NCBI RefSeq assembly: GCF_001598415.1
Contig: NZ_BCYX01000038.1
Span: 1-38,804, forward strand
DNA length: 38,804 nucleotides
Origin: Sphingomonas mali NBRC 15500
GTDB lineage: Bacteria; Pseudomonadota; Alphaproteobacteria; Sphingomonadales; Sphingomonadaceae
Direction: 5' to 3'
In this document: one piece after another, positions 34,081 through 38,804 of the stretch
How the letters are laid out: every line of letters begins with the position of its first letter
How positions within the stretch are numbered: position 1 is the first letter of the stretch
The notes under the pieces: model-generated
The model's database searches: none
What the model was told of the DNA's origin: nothing
Seen by the model: the letters and a program-made list of their open reading frames with translations, nothing else
Program-made: the position numbers and the translations under genes

Positions 34081-35385
34081 ATGCCTATCGAATTGCGGAT
34101 GCCGGCGCTTTCTCCAACGATGGAGGAAGGCACTCTCGCCCGCTGGCTGGTGAAGGAAGGCGATGAGGTCGCCGCCGGCGATGTGATCGCCGAGATCGAG
34201 ACCGACAAGGCGACGATGGAAGTCGAAGCCGAAAGTGGCGGCAGGGTGTTGCGGCTGTTCGTGTCCGAAGGAACCGACGCAGTCCAGGTCGGGACGGTCA
34301 TCGCCTCGTTCACGGCAGAAATCGGAGCGATGCTCGACGCCTGTGACGAAGAGGCGGAGCGGGACGCCAAAACGCCAGCACCAGCGCCCGAACCGGCACC
34401 AGAACCGGAGCCAGAGCCCGTCGAAGCGACGGCGCCTCCTCCGTCGCCGGAGCCGCCCGCCTCGGCACCACCACCATTATCGCACCCTGCCCCGTCTGTT
34501 CCGGCTTCGCCACTCAGCCGACGTCTCGCCACGGCGCTTGATATCGATCTGACCAGGATCAGCGGCTCCGGTGCCAACGGTCGCGTGATCGTCGCCGATC
34601 TTCCCCTCGAGCGTCGTCCGCCGATGTCTACTAGCCTGCCCCCATCGACCACCCCCGCCGTGCCGGCGATCGCCGCCCCAACGGTCACACTACCGAACGT
34701 TCCGCATGACACGGAGCGGCTTTCCAGCATGCGCAAGGTCATCGCCCGCCGGCTGACCGAGGCAAAGCAGTCCATCCCGCATATCTATTTGACGGTGGAC
34801 ATCCGGCTGGACCCGTTAATCGCCCTTAGGGCCGAACTGAACGATGCCCTCATGTCGAAAGGCGAGAAGGTCTCGGTTAACGATATGATGATCCGTGCGC
34901 TGGCGCTCGCTTTGCGGGAGGTTCCGAGCTGCAACGTGTCCTATGAGGAAGATCGTCTGTTGCGCTTCGTCCGATCGGACATCGCGGTCGCGGTTTCGGT
35001 TCCGGGCGGACTTGTCACGCCGATCGTGGTCGACGCCGCCGCCAAGAGTCTGTCGGCGATCGCACGCGAGATGAAGGGTCTGGCCGACCGTGCTCGCGAC
35101 GGCCTGCTGCAGCCCCAGGAATATCAGGGCGGCACAGCCTCGCTCAGCAACATGGGGATGTACGGCATCAAGCAGTTCGCATCGATCATCAATCCGCCCC
35201 AGGCGATGATCATGGCCATTGGTGCGGCGGAGCGGCGTGTCATCGTAATCGACGACGAGTTGGTCGGTGCGACGATGATGTCCGCGACCGGCAGCTTCGA
35301 TCACCGTGCGATCGATGGCTCGGACGGCGCGGAGTTGATGCGCGCCTTCAAGAACATCATCGAAACACCACTGTCGATGCTCTGA
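34081..35385 (+). CDS. 2-Oxoacid dehydrogenase E2 (dihydrolipoamide acyltransferase)
   Basis: This 434-residue E2 has one lipoyl domain (residues 1-80) with K43 in IETDKATME as the lipoylation site. A long Pro/Ala/Glu-rich linker (about 98-145) follows, then an E3-binding domain (SPLSRRLA through ISGSGANGRVIVADL) and a catalytic acyltransferase domain ending in DHRAIDG (407-413, catalytic H408). It starts at ATG 34081 with GGGAG just upstream, overlapping the E1 end. The tight E1-E2 pairing shows one complex. The E3-binding domain is intact, so E3 is presumably supplied by a gene elsewhere. The linker is rather acidic (EPEPEPEP). Confidence 0.93.
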   Translation: MPIELRMPALSPTMEEGTLARWLVKEGDEVAAGDVIAEIETDKATMEVEAESGGRVLRLFVSEGTDAVQVGTVIASFTAEIGAMLDACDEEAERDAKTPAPAPEPAPEPEPEPVEATAPPPSPEPPASAPPPLSHPAPSVPASPLSRRLATALDIDLTRISGSGANGRVIVADLPLERRPPMSTSLPPSTTPAVPAIAAPTVTLPNVPHDTERLSSMRKVIARRLTEAKQSIPHIYLTVDIRLDPLIALRAELNDALMSKGEKVSVNDMMIRALALALREVPSCNVSYEEDRLLRFVRSDIAVAVSVPGGLVTPIVVDAAAKSLSAIAREMKGLADRARDGLLQPQEYQGGTASLSNMGMYGIKQFASIINPPQAMIMAIGAAERRVIVIDDELVGATMMSATGSFDHRAIDGSDGAELMRAFKNIIETPLSML

Positions 35386-35402
35386 ACCGGATAGGCCGCC
35401 CC

Positions 35403-35440
35403 GGCCATAGCTTCGGGGTTATGGCCACCGAGCCTCTTTT
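35403..35440 (+). terminator. Probable intrinsic terminator after E2
   Basis: GGCCATAGC at 35403-35411 pairs with GTTATGGCC at 35418-35426 (one G-T wobble) around a TTCGGG loop. CTCTTTT follows at 35434-35440. It lies 17 bp after the E2 stop and is the most terminator-like structure of the window. It may partly separate E1-E2 from epoxide hydrolase 3. Confidence 0.6.
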
Positions 35441-35500
35441 GCCAATGGAGCGACGGCGCCTCGCGACCCATTTTGACGAGGCATCCCGCTGGAGAAGTGC

Positions 35501-36697
35501 ATGACGATCGCGATCGAGCCCTATTCAATCGATGTGTCCAACGAGGCGTTGGCCGACCTCGCGAGCCGCCTGGAGCGCACCGTCTGGCCGGACGATCCCG
35601 GCAACGATACATGGCGGTACGGCGTGAACGCGGCTTATCTGCGCGGGCTGGTCGATTATTGGCGTCAGGAATTCGACTGGCGCACTGTGGAAGCGCAGAT
35701 CAACGCCTTTCCCAATTACCGCGCGGAGATCGACGGAATCCCCGTCCATTTCATCCACCGCAAGGGCGTCGGCCCCAATCCGGTACCGATCATCATCACC
35801 CATGGCTGGCCCTGGACCTTCTGGGACATGCACAAGATCATCGAGCCCTTGGCCGATCCGGCATCCCATGGTGGCGATCCGGCCGACGCGTTCGATGTGA
35901 TCGTGCCCTCCTTGCCGGGCTACGGTTTCTCCGGCCCCGTCCCCGACGCCGGGATGAACTTCTGGAAGACCGCCGACCTCTGGCACAGGCTCATGACGGA
36001 TGGGCTCGGCTATTCGAGATATGCCAGCAGCGGCGGCGACTGGGGAGCGCTGGTCTCCTCCCAGCTCGGGCACAAATATGCCGATAGTCTCTACGGCATC
36101 CACATCATGCACCCGATGCTGCTCGACCAGTTCAACGGCGAACGGCCTTGGGACGTGACGGCACGCAACTGGGACCAGGGCAAACCAGTTCCGGATTCCA
36201 TCTTGAAGTTCGTCTCGCACTTCGCAGTGCAGGTGCTCGACCCTCAGACCCTTGCGTACGCGCTCGCCGATTCACCTGTCGGCACGCTTGCCTGGCTGCT
36301 CGAACGCTGGCGGACATGGGGCGAGAGCCATGGCGATCCGGAGCGGGTCTTCTCGCGTGAGCATATGATCGCCAGCACGATGATCTACTGGCTGACCGGC
36401 ACCGTAGGCTCGTCGATGCGCGCCTATGCCGACGCCGCTTATTATAACTGGCAACCCTCCCACGACCGGAAACCCGTCGTGGAGGCACCGACCGCGATCA
36501 CCTTCCTGGGCGGCGAGAATCCGCCCGGCGTGACGACGGAACAGCGCGTCGACCTCTTCCGATCGGGACCGCGGGCCGCGGCGTTCAACGCGGTCTATTT
36601 GAACGCCCACGATCACGGCGGACATTTCGGCTATTACGAGAACCCCGAAGCCGTGATCCATGACTTGCGGCATATGTTCCGTGAGCGGCGCGGCTAG
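35501..36697 (+). CDS. Epoxide hydrolase 3 (EHN domain plus alpha/beta hydrolase)
   Basis: This 398-residue third paralogue has HGWP starting at H101, nucleophile D180 in SGGDWGAL, and H375 in HGGHFGYYENP. Its central region is very close to epoxide hydrolase 2 (38 of 41 residues from GGDWG to PWD), while the stretch STMIYW to MRAYADA is closer to epoxide hydrolase 1. The start at ATG 35501 has GGAGAAG 6 nt upstream. It follows the E1-E2 pair by 115 bp with a terminator-like hairpin between, so it may have its own promoter. Substrate unknown. Confidence 0.9.
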   Translation: MTIAIEPYSIDVSNEALADLASRLERTVWPDDPGNDTWRYGVNAAYLRGLVDYWRQEFDWRTVEAQINAFPNYRAEIDGIPVHFIHRKGVGPNPVPIIITHGWPWTFWDMHKIIEPLADPASHGGDPADAFDVIVPSLPGYGFSGPVPDAGMNFWKTADLWHRLMTDGLGYSRYASSGGDWGALVSSQLGHKYADSLYGIHIMHPMLLDQFNGERPWDVTARNWDQGKPVPDSILKFVSHFAVQVLDPQTLAYALADSPVGTLAWLLERWRTWGESHGDPERVFSREHMIASTMIYWLTGTVGSSMRAYADAAYYNWQPSHDRKPVVEAPTAITFLGGENPPGVTTEQRVDLFRSGPRAAAFNAVYLNAHDHGGHFGYYENPEAVIHDLRHMFRERRG

Positions 36698-36771
36698 GCG
36701 TGAAAGCTCGTCTCGACATCTCTCCTTACCCGCCAATTGCTTCCATTCGGTCGGTTGATGGCGCTTCCCGC

Positions 36772-36789
36772 CCTGCGACAAGTCGCAGG
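36772..36789. promoter_or_regulatory. 18-bp inverted repeat in the epoxide hydrolase 3 / iminopeptidase gap
   Basis: CCTGCGACAAGTCGCAGG has 8-bp perfect arms with a 2-bp centre. A 2-nt loop is too tight for an RNA hairpin of that stem length, so a protein-binding DNA site or the edge of an old insertion is more likely. It is 75 bp after the epoxide hydrolase 3 stop. Confidence 0.35.
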
Positions 36790-37044
36790 CAAACTACGCG
36801 GCTCCATAAGCCTCGGCCGAGACATCGCCCTCGTTGCTGATCGGTTCGAGATTTACGGTTGCTTGTTGTCGAACTCGATTTCCACAAGCCCTGCGCAACG
36901 TAGCCCGATCACTAGTATCTTGATTTGTTTATGGTTTTCCTTGAGCGAAGTTCGAAGGATCTGCACAAAGGGGAGCCACCGCCGACTTTTTTGGCATTAT
37001 TGCCCTTTTTCCGCCTTCAGCGACTTCTTTGCGTGGAAATTTTT

Positions 37045-37140
37045 TCACAACAATATGAAGAGCGCGGTGTCACTCTTGATCTCGGACAGGGCGACGATCG
37101 AATTGATCTCCTGAACACCCGGCAGACGCGACATGCGTCT
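37045..37140 (-). pseudogene. C-terminal remnant of an Lrp/AsnC-family regulator
   Basis: The minus strand encodes 31 residues, RRMSRLPGVQEINS followed by IVALSEIKSDTALFILL, and then TGA. This matches the end of Lrp/AsnC proteins (LPGV...TSIVL..IK.TTALPL), which form the last strand and helix of their effector domain. Upstream of it the three minus frames show no helix-turn-helix or further clear effector sequence before the iminopeptidase gene starts at 37286 on the other strand. The gene therefore seems deleted, leaving its 3' end. Such regulators often lie divergent from amino-acid or peptide genes, which fits the neighbouring iminopeptidase. Confidence 0.55.
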
Positions 37141-37285
37141 ACCGCCGATAGGTGGTCTACCTTGGCCGTCCCCGGTCCGACAGCTTTCGGCCGGAAACCT
37201 GCGGGTGCGGACGATGCCGTGGTCCATCAGCACATTGCTGCGCGCGCGGGATAAATCTAACCGCAACGCAGACGGCGAGGACGAC

Positions 37286-38377
37286 ATGACCGATTTTTCC
37301 GGGCTCCAGGCCACCAGTGCAATCACGGACGAGTGGAAATATCCCCCCGCCGATCCGAACCGCAGCGGGCTGTTGCAGGTCGACACCGCGCCCGATCACA
37401 AGCTCTATTGGGAGGAATATGGCAACCCCATGGGCGAGCCGGTCATGGTCCTGCACGGCGGGCCTGGCGGCGCCTGTGCACCGGTCATGGCGCGTTTCTT
37501 CGATCCGGCCCGCTATCGCGTCATCCTGTTCGACCAGCGGGGCTGCGGCAAGAGCGACCCCACCGTTGCCAAGGCGGGGCCGGCCATAGCGCTCATCCGC
37601 AACACGACGGACTATCTGGTCGAGGATATCAACGCGCTAAGGTCGGCGCTCGGCATCACCGGCAAGATGCACGTCTTCGGCGGAAGCTGGGGCAGCACGC
37701 TCGCGCTCGTCTATGCGATCCGGCATCCGCAGAACGTCGCCTCTCTGATCCTGCGGGGAATCTTCATCGGCGCGCGCGAGGACCTGCGCTACATGTACCA
37801 GGGCAATGCCGCGATCTTTGCCGAGACGCCGTTCGCGCTCACCGAGCCCGGTAGCTACATCGCCTATCCCGACGAGTGGAAGGCATTTGTCGAGGTCATC
37901 CCCGCCGACCGCCGCGGCGACATGATGAACGCCTACAAGACGATATTCGACATGGTTCCTGCAAGCGACGCTGACCGCGCGCTTCAACTGCGCGCCGCGC
38001 TTGCCTGGTCGGTCTGGGAAGGGACGATCTCCAACCTGATCCCCCAGGACGACGATCCGGGCAAGTTCGGCGATGCCGAGTTCGCGTTGTCGTTCGCGCA
38101 GATCGAAGCACATTTCTTCGCCAACCAGCTGTTCCTGGAGCCAGATTACATCCTCGGCAATGTCGACCGGATCGCCGACATCCCGACGCATATCGTACAC
38201 GGCCGCTTTGATCAGGTGTGTCCCCTCACCCAGGCGTCCCGTCTCATAGACGCGTTGGCGGCCGTCGGCGCGGCGCCGGTCAGCTATGTACGAACCAATG
38301 CCGGTCATAGTGCGATGGAGCTTCAGACGGCGCTGGCATTGACCGCGATCATGGATGGGCTGGCACCGATCGGCTAG
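37286..38377 (+). CDS. pip: Proline iminopeptidase-like alpha/beta hydrolase (peptidase family S33)
   Basis: This 363-residue cytoplasmic hydrolase is of the prolyl aminopeptidase type, releasing N-terminal Pro from peptides. The motifs follow family order: oxyanion HGGPGG from H57, FFDPARYRVILFDQRGCGKS, nucleophile S134 in GGSWGSTLAL, LILRGIF, acid D309 in GRFDQVCP, and H341 in NAGHSAME. It is about 45 residues longer than many Pip proteins, with an extra N-terminal segment. The start at ATG 37286 has GCGAGGA upstream; 51 in-frame codons upstream overlap the Lrp-remnant region and look non-coding. Related S33 enzymes also hydrolyse esters or amides, so the peptide role is likely but not certain. 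Confidence 0.83.
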   Translation: MTDFSGLQATSAITDEWKYPPADPNRSGLLQVDTAPDHKLYWEEYGNPMGEPVMVLHGGPGGACAPVMARFFDPARYRVILFDQRGCGKSDPTVAKAGPAIALIRNTTDYLVEDINALRSALGITGKMHVFGGSWGSTLALVYAIRHPQNVASLILRGIFIGAREDLRYMYQGNAAIFAETPFALTEPGSYIAYPDEWKAFVEVIPADRRGDMMNAYKTIFDMVPASDADRALQLRAALAWSVWEGTISNLIPQDDDPGKFGDAEFALSFAQIEAHFFANQLFLEPDYILGNVDRIADIPTHIVHGRFDQVCPLTQASRLIDALAAVGAAPVSYVRTNAGHSAMELQTALALTAIMDGLAPIG

Positions 38378-38466
38378 ATGGCATAGCGCGGATGCGGTTG
38401 AGGGAATAACGCCGCTAGTATGGAACTGTGAACTTCGCTGTCGGCCGGCAATGCTTGGAGGCCCTC

Positions 38467-38781
38467 GTGGCAAACGATTTTTCTCATGGCACTGTCCACG
38501 AAGCAGGTGACGACCTTCAGGCAGCCGTTCGATCGGACCCAAAGATCCACAAGCTCTGGGAAAGCCTGACGCCGCTGGGTCGGAATGAATTCATCTGCTG
38601 GGTCGACGACGCGAAACAGCCAGCGACGCGCCAGCGCCGTATTGAGCGGACATGTGAGGAGCTGCTGGAAGGGAAAAAGCGGCCCTGCTGCTGGGTGGGC
38701 TGTATTCACCGCACCGACAAGGCGCCAAGCCGATGGCAACAGGCTGTCCTGATCGATCAGAATGGCAAGAACCGTCAATAA
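38467..38781 (+). CDS. Small YdeI/OmpD-associated (OmdA-like) family protein
   Basis: This 104-residue protein has the family core LWESLTPLGRNEFICWVDDAKQ (landmark, residues about 30-51), then RQRRIERTCEELLEGKKRPCCWVGCIHR. The Trp, the RRIERT helix and the double-Cys CCW..CIHR are typical of YdeI/OmdA-type proteins, which are linked in the literature to envelope stress and bacteriocin protection but lack a defined activity. I choose GTG 38467, because TTGGAGG lies 6 nt upstream. An earlier in-frame GTG at 38428 has no ribosome site and would add 13 residues. It follows the iminopeptidase gene by 89 bp in the same direction. No catabolic link is apparent. Confidence 0.75.
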   Translation: MANDFSHGTVHEAGDDLQAAVRSDPKIHKLWESLTPLGRNEFICWVDDAKQPATRQRRIERTCEELLEGKKRPCCWVGCIHRTDKAPSRWQQAVLIDQNGKNRQ

Positions 38782-38804
38782 ACTGCCCGCAAGCGAATGG
38801 CATC

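Larger units (their letters stand above)
36698..37285. other. 588-bp gap with AT-richer segment, dyad and gene remnant
   Basis: The only coding trace I can support is the Lrp/AsnC-type remnant at 37045-37140. A perfect 8-bp inverted repeat lies at 36772-36789. About 36850-37070 is visibly AT-richer than the rest of the window (runs of T and A near 36985 and 37040). A 125-codon open frame at 36737-37114 (+) has no recognisable protein character. Confidence 0.6.

Noticed and set aside
36737..37114. 125-codon + strand frame after epoxide hydrolase 3
   Set aside because: It runs across the AT-rich segment and the antisense of the Lrp remnant, has no good ribosome site and no protein-like pattern.
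1..38804. Search for mobile elements, CRISPR arrays, tRNA/rRNA genes, phage or defence genes
   Set aside because: No transposase, integrase or toxin-antitoxin motif, no spaced direct-repeat array and no tRNA-like cloverleaf was seen. Every large open frame with good motifs is metabolic, transport or regulatory.

Overview
The window is high-GC, densely packed bacterial chromosome. Two TonB-dependent receptors of the sphingomonad type (signal peptide, Ala/Pro/Gln-rich stretch, D-[EI]-IVVTA box), CaiB-type CoA transferases, EHN-type epoxide hydrolases, GMC oxidoreductases and frequent GTG/TTG starts suggest an alphaproteobacterium of the Sphingomonadaceae (inference from gene content; no rRNA or tRNA is present to confirm it). 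I see no transposase, integrase, CRISPR array or RNA gene. Almost everything looks like a catabolic and uptake region for a hydrophobic, oxygenated carbon source.

Layout. (1) 37-975 (-), a fumarylacetoacetate-hydrolase family protein, is divergent from 1216-4619 (+), thiolase plus FadJ-like hydratase/dehydrogenase. A 17-bp near-perfect palindrome lies between them. (2) 4808-6563 (+): epoxide hydrolase 1 and a VOC protein. (3) 6581-16961 (-) is one long co-directional run, transcribed as MFS transporter 2, bicupin, GST-like protein, then after a 207-bp gap TonB receptor 1, MFS transporter 1, TIM-barrel isomerase, zinc-less MDR oxidoreductase and GMC oxidoreductase 1. (4) 17189-18877 (+): GMC oxidoreductase 2. 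(5) 18931-21294 (-): enoyl-CoA hydratase, then a thiolase-like protein without the usual nucleophilic Cys. These are divergent from a LysR regulator (21719, +), which is followed by epoxide hydrolase 2. (6) 23992-28756 (-): TonB receptor 2, acyl-CoA ligase, second LysR regulator. (7) 28944-31364 (-): a tandem-fused class III CoA transferase, divergent from 31737-36697 (+), a single-chain 2-oxoacid dehydrogenase E1, its E2 and epoxide hydrolase 3. (8) The right end is more ordinary: an AT-richer gap with the last 31 codons of an Lrp/AsnC-type regulator, a proline-iminopeptidase-like hydrolase and a small YdeI/OmdA-type protein.

How the genes may work together (inference). Two TonB receptors and two MFS carriers would import substrate. 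Three epoxide hydrolases open epoxides to diols. GMC flavoproteins oxidise hydroxyl groups, the MDR enzyme reduces enone double bonds, and the FAH protein cleaves or decarboxylates a 1,3-dicarbonyl-type intermediate. Acyl-CoA ligase or CoA transferase activation then leads to beta-oxidation (hydratases, FadJ-like protein, thiolase). The E1-E2 pair would oxidatively decarboxylate a 2-oxoacid product, with E3 supplied from elsewhere. No mono- or dioxygenase is present, so the substrate either arrives already oxygenated or is oxygenated by enzymes encoded elsewhere.

The most notable observations are: the epoxide hydrolase trio with mosaic similarity, a conserved 28-bp element upstream of both TonB receptors, the CoA-transferase fusion with one lost active site, the Cys-less thiolase-like protein, several clean operator-like dyads at divergent promoters and at a LysR start codon, and a decayed Lrp/AsnC gene end.
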